Shown here piece after piece: positions 36,853 through 45,227 of a stretch of 64,000 nucleotides of DNA. A program made the position numbers and the translations under genes. The stretch's first letter is position 1; the number at the start of each line of letters is the position of its first letter. A model generated the notes under the pieces. The model did not search any database. It was not told where the DNA came from and saw only the letters and a program-made list of their open reading frames with translations. The stretch is from Actinoallomurus spadix. GTDB taxonomy: Bacteria > Actinomycetota > Actinomycetes > Streptosporangiales > Streptosporangiaceae. The stretch is taken from NCBI RefSeq assembly GCF_024055725.1, contig NZ_JAMXMX010000009.1, forward strand, positions 62,001 through 126,000. Direction: 5' to 3'.

Positions 36853-37596
36853 ATGCCAGCGAGCCACCGCTCACATCGACGAAAGAAAGCCGGGAACGCC
36901 GCCCGCCTCGGCATCGCGGGCGCCGTCACCGGCGTCGTCGGGGTGGCCGCCCTCGCCGGAGCGATCTACGCCATCCGGACCCACGAGACCGACGGCCGGC
37001 CCGATCCGGGCACCGTCGCGGCGGCCAAGACGGACGCCGCCGCGGCCGGGACCTCCCACGGGCGGACCCTCGCCAAGCTCAAGGCCGGCCCGAAGCTCGA
37101 CCTCACCACCCCGGACGGCTACACCTACGCGATCGCCGCGGTGGAGTCCGGCACCGCCGACAAGCCGCTTCCCGGGACACGCACACCGCCGCCGGACGGC
37201 GCGACCCTCGCCTACATCGACTACGTCATCACCAACACCGGCACCCGGCCCGCCCTGCTCGACTTCCCGGCCGACCTGTTCGTCAAGCGCTCCGCCCTGC
37301 CGGCGAGCGTCGCGGGCTCGGGCCGGTGCATGCCCCAGCCCGGCGCCCCCTCGGGCATGTGCACCCTGCCCGACACCACTCAGGTCATCGACACGCTCGG
37401 GTTCCCGGCACCCCGGTCCGAGGACGGCGACCAGTTCATCCCCGCCGGGGCGAGCTACCTGCTCCGGGTCGCCACCGACATGGGCGTGAACAAGGACGTG
37501 CGGCGGGACGACGTCGGACTGTACGTCTGGAACCCGCGCTTCGTCACCGACCGGCAGGCCGTCGAGGCCGAGTTCCCGCCGGCCAACGGTTCCTGA
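36853..37596 (+). CDS. membrane-anchored extracytoplasmic protein, unknown
   Basis: A 247-residue protein with a basic N terminus (HRSHRRKK), one hydrophobic helix at about residues 18-41 and an extracellular domain. Residues about 110-130 (ATLAYIDYVITNTGTRPALLD) have the pattern of an immunoglobulin-like DUF4352-type fold, and two Cys (about 157 and 171) could form a disulfide. No catalytic motif is seen. A short A+T-rich promoter-like segment precedes it, so it is a separate unit from the permease. Confidence 0.6.
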   Translation: MPASHRSHRRKKAGNAARLGIAGAVTGVVGVAALAGAIYAIRTHETDGRPDPGTVAAAKTDAAAAGTSHGRTLAKLKAGPKLDLTTPDGYTYAIAAVESGTADKPLPGTRTPPPDGATLAYIDYVITNTGTRPALLDFPADLFVKRSALPASVAGSGRCMPQPGAPSGMCTLPDTTQVIDTLGFPAPRSEDGDQFIPAGASYLLRVATDMGVNKDVRRDDVGLYVWNPRFVTDRQAVEAEFPPANGS

Positions 37597-37603
37597 CGGG
37601 GTC

Positions 37604-37658
37604 GCGCACTCATCGCGTCAGGCCGGGCGCACTCACCGCGTCAGGCCGGGCGCGCTCA
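37604..37658 (-). repeat. 23-bp tandem repeat at the aldo/keto reductase stop codon
   Basis: Two 23-base copies (37604-37626 and 37627-37649, one mismatch) and a partial third (37650-37660) that carries the stop codon of the minus-strand gene. They fill the whole gap between the two convergent genes. Confidence 0.8.
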
Positions 37659-38648
37659 CCAGGCGTACGCCTCGGGCGCGGGCCTGGCCCCGTTGGGCGC
37701 GGGCGGCGGGAAGATCGCGTCCAGCTCGGCGAGCGTTCCGGCGTCGAGTGTGATCCGCAGGGCGCGCAGTGCGCCGTCGAGCTGCTCGGCCGTCCGCGGC
37801 CCGATGATCGGCCCGGTCACCCCGTCCTGCGCGAGCAGCCACGCGAGGCCGACGTGGGCCGGGTCCTCGCCGAGCTCGGCGCACAGCTTCTCGTACGCCT
37901 CGACGGAGTCCCGGTGCTCGTCGAACGCAGCGGCCCAGAGTCCCGACCCGCTGCGGACGGCGCTGCCCTCGCGCTGCTTGCGCAGGACGCCGCTGAGCAC
38001 GCCGCCGTGCAGCGGCGAATACGGGATCAGACCGACCCCGTAGTGCCGGGCGGCGGGCAGCACCTCCAACTCGACCCAGCGGTTCATCAGGTTGTAGATC
38101 GACTGCTCGGAGACCAGGCCGAGGAAGTGCCGGGACCGCGCGGCCTCCTGTGCCTGCGCGAGGTGCCAGCCCGCGAAGTTGGACGAGCCGTAATAGAGGA
38201 CCTTCCCCTGCTGGCGGAGGACGCTGAACGCCTCCCAGATCTCCTCCCACGGCGTGTCCCGGTCGATGTGGTGCATCTGGTACAGGTCGATGTGGTCGGT
38301 CTGCAGGCGTTTGAGTGAGGCGTCGACCGCGCGGCGGATGTGCAGCGCGGACAGGCCGCTCTCGTTGGGCCGGTCCCCCATCGGCAGGTACACCTTGGTG
38401 GCGAGGACGGTCCGGTCGCGCCGGCCGCCGCCCTGGGCGAACCACCGGCCGATGATCGCCTCGGTGCCGCCCTCACCCTGCTGCGCGCCGTACACGTCGG
38501 CCGTGTCGAAGAAGTTGATGCCATGGTCGTGCGCCCGGTCCATGATCGCGTGACTGTCCTCTTCGGACGTGCGCGATCCGAAATTCATGGTGCCGAGGAC
38601 GAGCCGGGAGACGGAAAGGCCGCTGCGGCCCAGGCGGGTGTACTCCAC
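37656..38648 (-). CDS. aldo/keto reductase
   Basis: A 330-residue NADPH-dependent reductase of the AKR superfamily, YghZ/Tas-like subgroup. The catalytic tetrad is visible: Asp and Tyr in FFDTADVYG (about residues 48-56), Lys in ATKVYL (about 83-88) and His in YQMHHID (about 122-128). The C-terminal NADPH-binding segment is GPIIGPRTAEQLDGAL. The GTG at 38648 (VEYTRLGRSG) fits the family's N terminus. The substrate is unknown. Confidence 0.88.
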   Translation of the reverse strand: MEYTRLGRSGLSVSRLVLGTMNFGSRTSEEDSHAIMDRAHDHGINFFDTADVYGAQQGEGGTEAIIGRWFAQGGGRRDRTVLATKVYLPMGDRPNESGLSALHIRRAVDASLKRLQTDHIDLYQMHHIDRDTPWEEIWEAFSVLRQQGKVLYYGSSNFAGWHLAQAQEAARSRHFLGLVSEQSIYNLMNRWVELEVLPAARHYGVGLIPYSPLHGGVLSGVLRKQREGSAVRSGSGLWAAAFDEHRDSVEAYEKLCAELGEDPAHVGLAWLLAQDGVTGPIIGPRTAEQLDGALRALRITLDAGTLAELDAIFPPPAPNGARPAPEAYAW

Positions 38649-38871
38649 GTTCTTCAGCCTTTCGAGAGAACCGGTAGTCGCGTCAAGCCGGACGCGATGA
38701 ACGTACAACTCGCAACATAGATGATGCAAGTTGCAGTTCAACGGCCACAGTGGCGACCAGCATTGGGCAGGTCCACCCACGGGCGGTGAAGAAGCTGAGA
38801 GTTACGTGAGAAAGCGCCTGGTGACCGTCCGCGCCGGTTCTCCCAGGTCGGGGCGCCGGTAACGTCGGATC

Positions 38872-39552
38872 GTGCGCATTCTGGTCGTGGACGACGAACC
38901 CGCCGTCCGAGAGTCACTCGCCAGCAGTCTCGCCTTCGAGGACTACGAGGTGGAGACCGCGGTGGACGGGCTGGAGGCTCTGGAGAAGCTGGACGCCGTC
39001 AAACCCGACCTCGTCCTGCTCGACATCCTCATGCCCCGCCTCGACGGACTGACCACCTGCCGCCGGCTGCGCGCCCACGGGGAGACCGTGCCGGTCCTCA
39101 TGCTCACCGCGCGGGACACCATCGGCGACCGGGTGACGGGCCTGGACTCCGGCGCCGACGACTACCTCGTCAAGCCGTTCGAGCTCGACGAACTGCTGGC
39201 CCGGGTCCGCGCGCTGCTCCGTCGCAGCGCGCTCGCCTCCCGGCCGGCGGAGGAGCCCGGAGACGTTCTGGAATACGCCGGCGTGCGGATGAACACGCTG
39301 ACCCGAGAGGTCACCCGCGACGACCGCGCGCTCGGCCTGACCCGCACGGAGTACACCCTGCTGGAGATGTTCCTGGCACACCCGCGTCAGGTGCTCACCC
39401 GCGAGCAGATCCTCGAGACGGTGTGGGGCTTCGACTTCGAACCCGCCTCGAACTCCCTCGACGTCTACGTGATGTACCTGCGGCGCAAGATGGGCGAGCC
39501 CCGGCTCATCCACACCGTGCGCGGTGTCGGCTACGTCCTGCGCGAAGCATGA
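38872..39552 (+). CDS. OmpR-type response regulator
   Basis: A 226-residue regulator. The receiver domain (1-115) has the acidic pair Asp7-Asp8, phospho-acceptor Asp51 ([12 protein letters not shown]) and Lys in DYLVKPF. The C-terminal winged helix (about 130-226) ends [12 protein letters not shown]. It resembles the MprA/TcrX group of actinobacteria. The GTG start opens a four-gene plus-strand set. The stop overlaps the kinase start as ATGA. Confidence 0.93.
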   Translation: MRILVVDDEPAVRESLASSLAFEDYEVETAVDGLEALEKLDAVKPDLVLLDILMPRLDGLTTCRRLRAHGETVPVLMLTARDTIGDRVTGLDSGADDYLVKPFELDELLARVRALLRRSALASRPAEEPGDVLEYAGVRMNTLTREVTRDDRALGLTRTEYTLLEMFLAHPRQVLTREQILETVWGFDFEPASNSLDVYVMYLRRKMGEPRLIHTVRGVGYVLREA

Positions 39553-41063
39553 TCACCCGGCTGTCGCTGCGGACCCGGCTCGCCGTGCTGACGAGCCTGG
39601 CGGTGGCCGTCGCGGTCGCGGCCTGCGCCATCGGCTGCTGGTTCATCGTCCGCCGCCAGCTCGTCGAGCAGCTCGACCAGTCGCTGTCGAGCCCGAAGGC
39701 CGGGTTCGGCGGCAGGCCGATGGGCGGCGGCAAGGGCGGTCCGCCGCCACCCCAGGACGCCGACCCCGTCGCCGACATCTGCGGGCAGCAGGCGCGCGGC
39801 GGCAACGAACGGTTCCGCGACTTCCTGCCCACCATGCAGGTCGTGCGGGCGGACGGCACCTCCTGCGACCCGAAGGACACCACCGATCCGCTCGTGCCGA
39901 CGGCCGGGGACGTGGACGTCGCCAAGGGCCTGCGCGACCTCGTCCGCCGCGACGGCCGCACCAAGAGCGGCACCCCGATGCGGGTCTTCACCCACCGAGA
40001 CCCGGTCACCGGGGTCGCGGTGTCGATCGCCAAGCCCCTCGACCCGGTCAACGAGAAGCTCGACAGCCTCGCCGTGCTCCTGGTCGTCGTCTCCGCCGTC
40101 GGGGTCGTCGGCGCGGCCACCGCCGGCCTGTTCATCGCCCGTGCCGCGCTGCGCCCCGTCCACCGGCTCACCGCCGCCGTCGAGCACATCGCCCGCACCG
40201 AGGACCTGGCCACGACCATCCCGGCCGACGGCCACGACGAGATCGCGCGGCTGAGCCGGTCGTTCAACAGCATGACCCGCGCCCTGGCCAGCGCGCGCGA
40301 ACGCCAGCAGCAGCTGATCGTCGACGCGGGCCACGAGCTGCGCACCCCGCTGACCAGCCTGCGCACGAACGTCGACCTCATGCTGCGCAGCGAGGCGACC
40401 GGCCGGCCACTGCCCGCCGGGCACAAGCAAAAGCTCCTCGGCAACGTCAAGGCGCAGCTGGTCGAGCTCACCCACCTCGTCGGCGACCTGCTCGACCTGT
40501 CCCGGCCCCAGCCCGCCGCCGGCGCGCGCATCGAGGAGGACGTCGCCCTGCACGAGGCCGTCGGCAACGCCCTGCGCCGGGCGCGGCTGCGCGGCCCCGG
40601 CCTGCGCATCGACGCGGACGTCGCGCCCTGGTACGTACGCGGCGACGCGGCGTCCCTCGAACGGGCGGTGGTGAACCTCCTCGACAACGCCGTGAAGTTC
40701 AGCCCGCCGGACGGAACCGTCGCCGTGCGGCTGGCCGGCGGCGAGCTGACCGTACGCGACCATGGGCCGGGCATCCCGCCCGAGGACCTGCCGTACGTCT
40801 TCGACCGGTTCTGGCGTTCTCCGTCCGCCCGCGGCCTGCCCGGGTCAGGGCTGGGCCTGGCGATCGTCGCTCGTACCGTGGCGGACGCGGGCGGCGAGGT
40901 CCGCCTCGGGCCCGCCGAGGGCGGCGGCACGGTGGCGTGGCTCCGCCTGCCGGGGTCGGCCACGCCGCCACAGGGCGCGGAGCTGGGCCGCGACGAGTCG
41001 CGGGTCGGCGTCGTCGACGCAGGCGGCGGCGCCGGCGGCGAAGACACCGACGACCGGGGCTAG
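39549..41063 (+). CDS. HAMP-domain sensor histidine kinase
   Basis: A 504-residue kinase paired with the preceding regulator. TM1 is at about residues 11-34 and TM2 at about 173-198. The extracytoplasmic sensor between them begins with a Gly/Pro-rich stretch ([17 protein letters not shown], about 52-68) and has two cysteines (about 78 and 106). HAMP is about 199-250, the H box HELRTPLTS holds His262, and the N (LLDNAVKF), G1 (DHGPGIP) and G2 (GSGLGLAI) boxes follow. The glycosyltransferase genes downstream are probable targets. Confidence 0.93.
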   Translation: MITRLSLRTRLAVLTSLAVAVAVAACAIGCWFIVRRQLVEQLDQSLSSPKAGFGGRPMGGGKGGPPPPQDADPVADICGQQARGGNERFRDFLPTMQVVRADGTSCDPKDTTDPLVPTAGDVDVAKGLRDLVRRDGRTKSGTPMRVFTHRDPVTGVAVSIAKPLDPVNEKLDSLAVLLVVVSAVGVVGAATAGLFIARAALRPVHRLTAAVEHIARTEDLATTIPADGHDEIARLSRSFNSMTRALASARERQQQLIVDAGHELRTPLTSLRTNVDLMLRSEATGRPLPAGHKQKLLGNVKAQLVELTHLVGDLLDLSRPQPAAGARIEEDVALHEAVGNALRRARLRGPGLRIDADVAPWYVRGDAASLERAVVNLLDNAVKFSPPDGTVAVRLAGGELTVRDHGPGIPPEDLPYVFDRFWRSPSARGLPGSGLGLAIVARTVADAGGEVRLGPAEGGGTVAWLRLPGSATPPQGAELGRDESRVGVVDAGGGAGGEDTDDRG

Positions 41064-41219
41064 CGACGCGACGACCTTCAGCAACGCGCCGGGATGACCG
41101 GCCCCCACGCGGCGTACCCGCTCGCCGTCGGCGTGCCCGAGAACGACGCGTCCGGGTCGGCGACGCTCGCCGAGACCTCGATCGGCGCGGGCGTCAGCGC
41201 GGCGAGCCGTATTGCGGCC

Positions 41220-41252
41220 GATGAGAGACGGATGAGAGGGGGTTTCTCATCC
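41220..41252 (+). promoter_or_regulatory. repeat/dyad in front of the glycosyltransferase operon
   Basis: GATGAGAG occurs twice 11 bases apart (41220-41227 and 41231-41238), a helical-turn spacing typical of OmpR-type regulator sites. The second copy also pairs with TCTCATCC (41245-41252) across seven bases. It may be a binding site for the adjacent regulator, or a weak hairpin terminator of the kinase gene. Confidence 0.45.
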
Positions 41253-41306
41253 CCGCTTCACAGACGGCTCAGGCGGCTCCCACGATGGGTGGCGACCTTG
41301 GTCCCC

Positions 41307-42620
41307 ATGACCGAGCCGACGATCTCCGTGGCGCCCCCGAGGTCCGGGCCGGCGCACGGCTCAGCCGTGCGTTCCCGGCTCAGCCTCCTGGGGCGTCCCC
41401 CGGGGACGACCGAGGAAGACCCCCGCGACCCGCTCGTCGAGGTCGCCATTCCCGTCTACAACGAACAGCACGTCCTGGCGGCCAGCGTGCGCCGCCTGCA
41501 CGCCTACCTTCGCACGACCTTCCCGTACCGCTTCGTGATCACGATCGCGGACAACGCCAGCACCGACGGCACCTGGAAGGTCGCGCAGCGGCTGGCGCTG
41601 GAGATCCCCGAGGTCGACGCGGTGCACCTGGACCGCAAGGGCCGCGGGCGGGCGCTCCGGCACGTGTGGAGCACCAGCGTCGCCGACGTGGTCGCCTACA
41701 TGGACGTGGACCTGTCCACCGACCTGCACGCGTTCCTTCCGCTGATCGCGCCGCTGGTGTCCGGCCACAGCGACCTGGCGATCGGAACCCGGCTGTCGCG
41801 CGGCTCCGCCGTCGTCCGCGGGCCGAAGCGGGAGTTCATCTCCCGCACCTACAACCTGCTGCTGCGGACGGCGCTCGCCGCGCACTTCTCCGACGCCCAG
41901 TGCGGGTTCAAGGCCGGCCGCACCGAGATCGTGCGGGCCCTGCTGCCCGCCGTCGAGGACGAGGCCTGGTTCTTCGACACCGAGCTGCTGCTGCTCGCCG
42001 AGCGCAACGGCCTGCGCATCCACGAGGTGCCGGTGGACTGGGTCGACGACCCCGACAGCCGCGTCGACGTCGTCCGTACGGCGGTCGACGACCTGCGCGG
42101 CATGGCACGGGTGACCCGGCGCGTACTGTCCGGCGCCTTCCGCGTGCCGGTCCCGGCCCGCGCGCGGGAGGCCCGGCTGCCGACCGGGATGAAGCGGCAG
42201 CTACCGAGCTTCGCCGTCATCGGCGTGATCAGCACCGTCGCCCAGCTCGTGCTCTACGCGCTGCTGCGCCTCCTCATGCCGGTGGTCGCCGCGAACGTCG
42301 TGTCGTACTTCCTCGCCGCGATCGCCAACACCGCGGCGAACCGCCGGTTCACCTTCGGCGTCCGTGGCCGCCGGCGTGCCGTACGGCACCAGCTGGAGGG
42401 CGGCGTCGCCTTCCTCGTCGGCCTCGCCATCAGCACCGCCGGGCTGGCCGCCCTGAACGCCGCCTCCCCGGGCGCGTCCCGCCTCGCCGAGGTCGGCGCG
42501 CTGTTCGCCCTCAACCTGTTCGCCGCCGTCGTACGCTTCGTCCTGCTGCGCGCCTGGGTGTTCCACCCGCGCCGCGCCGCCGAGGGATCGGAGCCCGTCC
42601 TCCAGGAGCAGTCCCGTTGA
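41307..42620 (+). CDS. bifunctional GT2 glycosyltransferase/GtrA protein
   Basis: A 437-residue fusion. Residues about 45-280 form a GT2 domain like dolichyl-phosphate/polyprenyl-phosphate sugar transferases: VEVAIPVYNEQHVL, DNASTDGT, and YMDVDLSTDL (DxD-type). Residues about 300-430 form a four-helix GtrA domain (ANVVSYFLAAIANTAANRRFTF). It probably makes and flips a polyprenyl-phosphate-sugar. Together with the next gene, an ArnT-like transferase that would use such a donor, it forms a lipid-linked glycosylation pair, as in the Bacillus YkcC/YkcB arrangement. The ATG at 41307 is the first with a fitting N terminus. Confidence 0.9.
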   Translation: MTEPTISVAPPRSGPAHGSAVRSRLSLLGRPPGTTEEDPRDPLVEVAIPVYNEQHVLAASVRRLHAYLRTTFPYRFVITIADNASTDGTWKVAQRLALEIPEVDAVHLDRKGRGRALRHVWSTSVADVVAYMDVDLSTDLHAFLPLIAPLVSGHSDLAIGTRLSRGSAVVRGPKREFISRTYNLLLRTALAAHFSDAQCGFKAGRTEIVRALLPAVEDEAWFFDTELLLLAERNGLRIHEVPVDWVDDPDSRVDVVRTAVDDLRGMARVTRRVLSGAFRVPVPARAREARLPTGMKRQLPSFAVIGVISTVAQLVLYALLRLLMPVVAANVVSYFLAAIANTAANRRFTFGVRGRRRAVRHQLEGGVAFLVGLAISTAGLAALNAASPGASRLAEVGALFALNLFAAVVRFVLLRAWVFHPRRAAEGSEPVLQEQSR

Positions 42621-44749
42621 CCACCCAGCTGTCCGAACCCGTCGGCGCCTGGCAGGCGCCGCCCGAGAGCCGGCTCAGACGCCTCGCGCTCGGCCCCGCC
42701 GAAGACCCCCGCTGGACCCGGCCCGCGCTGTGGGCCGTCCTCGCGCTGGCCACCGCCCTGTACGCCTGGGGCCTGTCCGGAGGCGGTTACGCGAACGACT
42801 TCTACTCCGCCGCCGTCAAGAGCGGTACCCAGAGCTGGAAGGCGTTCTTCTTCGGCTCCCTGGACGCCGGGTCCTTCATCACGGTGGACAAGCCGCCGAT
42901 GGCCCTGTGGGTCCAGGAGATCCCCGGCCGGATCATGGGCTTCGGCACGTGGAGCCTGCTGCTGCCCGAGGTCGTCATGGGCGTCGCGGCGATCGCCGTC
43001 GTGTACGCGACGGTCCGGCGGGCCTTCGGGCCGGTCGCGGGCGTCATCGCCGCGCTCGTCATGACGCTCACGCCGATCACCGTGGCGATCAACCGGGACA
43101 ACAACCCCGACACGCTGCTCGTGCTGCTGCTGGCCCTGGCCGCGTGGGCGTGCCAGCGGGCGCTGGAGTCCGGGCGGCCGCGCTGGCTGCTCGCCTCGGC
43201 GTTCTTCGTCGGCTGCGGGTTCAACACCAAGATGCTGCAGGCGTACATCCTGCTGCCGGCGCTGGCTCTCACCTATCTGCTGTTCGCCCGCGGCGGCCTG
43301 GTCCGCCGGATCGGGCACCTGCTGGCCGCCGGAGTCGTCCTCGCGGTGTCGAGCCTCTGGTGGCTGGTGATCGTCGACCTGATCCCGGCGGGCAAGCGGC
43401 CCTATATCGGCGGCAGCACGGACGGCACCGCCTGGAACCTCGTCATCGGCTACAACGGCATCGGCCGCATCACCGGCAACGAGAGCGGCGGCCCGGGCGG
43501 TGGCCGTGGCGGGCCCGGGGGCGGCGGGGGCTTCTCCGGCACGTCGGGCCTCGGGCGGATGTTCAACGACGTCCTCGGCGGCCAGATCTCCTGGCTGCTG
43601 CCGATGGCCGCGATCGCGCTCGTGGCGGGCCTGGTCCTCTACTGGAGGCGGCCGCGCACCGACCCGGCGCGGGCGGCGCTGGTCATGTGGGGCGGCTGGC
43701 TGGCCCTGCACTTCGTGGTGTTCAGCTTCGCGAGCGGCATCATGCACCCCTACTACACGACGGCCATGGCCCCGGCGATCGCCGCCCTGACCGGCATCGG
43801 CGCGGTCGAGCTGACCCGCGCCCGCCGTCGCGGCGGCGCCTGGCCCTGGATCCTGCCCGTCGGCGTCGCGGTGACCGGCACCTGGGCCTTCGTCCTCCTG
43901 GGCCGTACCCCGGACTGGAACCCGTGGCTGGCCTGGGTGGTCGCGGGCCTCACCGTGGTCGCGGTGGTCGGCCTGCTGGCCACGCGTCTCGGCCCCGCCT
44001 CCCTCGCCCGCTTCGGCGTCCTGGCGGCCGGCGTCGGCCTCGTGGCCGGCCTCGCCGGGCCTGCGGCCTTCGCGGTCTCGGCCGCCGGCAGCCACGTGAA
44101 CGGCAGCAACCCCACGGCCGGCCCCGGCTCCGGCGGCATGGGCTTCCCAGGCGGCATGCGCGGCGGGATGCCGGGCGGCGGCCGGCTGCCCGCCGCCATC
44201 AGGGAGCGGATCGAGGAGAACGGCGGATTCCGGGGCGGCTTCCCGGGCGGCGGCCTCCCCGGCGGTGGAGCGCCGGGCGGTGACGCGGCCGGCGGTGACG
44301 CGGCCGGCGGCCGCGCGCCGAGCGGCCCTGGCGGCCAGGGCGGTGGTCCCGGCATGGGTGGTGGTCCGGGCATGGGCGGACAGGTGAGCTCGCAGATGAT
44401 CTCCTATCTGGAGAAGAACCAGGGCGGCGCGACCTGGCTCGTCGCGGTCGGTGACTCCCAGAGCGCGGCGTCGCTCATCCTGCAGACCGGCAAGCCCGTG
44501 ATCTCCATGTTCGGCTTCGGCGGCAGCGACAAGGCGATGACGGCGCAGAGGCTCCAGGAGCTGGTCAAGGCCGGCAAGCTGCACTACGTGATGACCGGCG
44601 GCGGCTTCGGCGGCCGTGGCGGCCCCGACGGCGGCGGCAGCTCCGACGTGACCACCTGGGTCACCAAGAACTGCACCGCCGTGAAGGCCTCGGAGTACGG
44701 CGCCGCCACGACGCAGAGCAGCGGTTCCTCCCTCTACCGCTGCGGCTGA
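42617..44749 (+). CDS. ArnT/PMT-like membrane glycosyltransferase with Gly-rich loops
   Basis: A 710-residue GT-C enzyme. The first extracytoplasmic loop has FITVDKPPMALWVQ with the catalytic-type acidic residue, and INRDNNPDTLLVLLLALAAW follows; about 11-13 helices run to about residue 490. Gly-rich stretches occur in an extracytoplasmic loop (about 292-315) and in a long segment at about 495-590, ahead of a C-terminal soluble domain (about 590-710; WLVAVGDSQSAASLIL, LHYVMTGGGFGG). The TTG start overlaps the upstream stop as TTGA, with AGGAG nearby. It likely transfers a sugar from the lipid carrier made by the previous gene to a wall or protein acceptor. Confidence 0.87.
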   Translation: MTTQLSEPVGAWQAPPESRLRRLALGPAEDPRWTRPALWAVLALATALYAWGLSGGGYANDFYSAAVKSGTQSWKAFFFGSLDAGSFITVDKPPMALWVQEIPGRIMGFGTWSLLLPEVVMGVAAIAVVYATVRRAFGPVAGVIAALVMTLTPITVAINRDNNPDTLLVLLLALAAWACQRALESGRPRWLLASAFFVGCGFNTKMLQAYILLPALALTYLLFARGGLVRRIGHLLAAGVVLAVSSLWWLVIVDLIPAGKRPYIGGSTDGTAWNLVIGYNGIGRITGNESGGPGGGRGGPGGGGGFSGTSGLGRMFNDVLGGQISWLLPMAAIALVAGLVLYWRRPRTDPARAALVMWGGWLALHFVVFSFASGIMHPYYTTAMAPAIAALTGIGAVELTRARRRGGAWPWILPVGVAVTGTWAFVLLGRTPDWNPWLAWVVAGLTVVAVVGLLATRLGPASLARFGVLAAGVGLVAGLAGPAAFAVSAAGSHVNGSNPTAGPGSGGMGFPGGMRGGMPGGGRLPAAIRERIEENGGFRGGFPGGGLPGGGAPGGDAAGGDAAGGRAPSGPGGQGGGPGMGGGPGMGGQVSSQMISYLEKNQGGATWLVAVGDSQSAASLILQTGKPVISMFGFGGSDKAMTAQRLQELVKAGKLHYVMTGGGFGGRGGPDGGGSSDVTTWVTKNCTAVKASEYGAATTQSSGSSLYRCG

Positions 44750-44756
44750 CGGCCAC

Positions 44757-44790
44757 CGCGGGCCCGGTGCCCTCCAGCACCGGGCCCGCG
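44757..44790 (+). terminator. terminator of the glycosyltransferase operon
   Basis: A perfect 14-base-pair GC stem (44757-44770 with 44777-44790) and six-base loop, seven bases after the stop codon. Confidence 0.85.
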
Positions 44791-44914
44791 ATTCGCGCCC
44801 CCGCCTGTCGCCGCTCAGCGACTACCGCTCGGCCATACGCCGGCTGGTGCGTTCGCGAGTCGGCTCGGGATGGAAAACTGAGGACGTTCCCTCAACCAGA
44901 ACATGGGGTACCGG

Positions 44915-45043
44915 ATGAGCGAATCGCCCGTCGAGGATGCATGGCTCAATGCACTCGCCGACGAAGCCGAGTCGGAGGGCACAGACGGCTCCGTCTCGAT
45001 CGAAGAGATGCATGCCATGCTGGCGGCGCCACGAGCCTTGTGA
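44915..45043 (+). CDS. small acidic protein, 42 residues
   Basis: Encodes MSESPVEDAWLNALADEAES... ending MLAAPRAL, strongly acidic and helical in outlook. GGGG lies about six bases before the ATG; an in-frame ATG twelve bases upstream is also possible. It could be an antitoxin-like or regulatory peptide, but no partner toxin with a recognisable fold follows. I do not recognise a family. Confidence 0.4.
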   Translation: MSESPVEDAWLNALADEAESEGTDGSVSIEEMHAMLAAPRAL

Positions 45044-45179
45044 CCGCCCTACGGGTGCGGGGCCGAGTCGATCAAGGTTTCGACTCGGCCGGTCGGAATG
45101 GATCAGCCGCATCGACGCCGCCATTGACGCGCCGGCCCCGGCGAATCGGCCATCCATCCGTCAACCTCAGCGGCAAGGC

Positions 45180-45222
45180 GGCCCCGGCGGCGAAGCCGCC
45201 CCAAGAGGCCGGCACCGGGGCC
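45180..45222. terminator. structured convergent terminator region
   Basis: GGCCCCGG (45180-45187) pairs with CCGGGGCC (45215-45222), enclosing an inner GGCGGC/GCCGCC hairpin. It lies just after the substrate-binding-protein gene (minus) and after the small acidic ORF (plus). Confidence 0.4.
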
Positions 45223-45227
45223 TTGGC

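Noticed and set aside
41285-42616. Open plus-strand frame before the ArnT-like gene
   Set aside because: It runs out of frame through the GT2/GtrA gene. The true start is the TTG at 42617 overlapping the previous stop.
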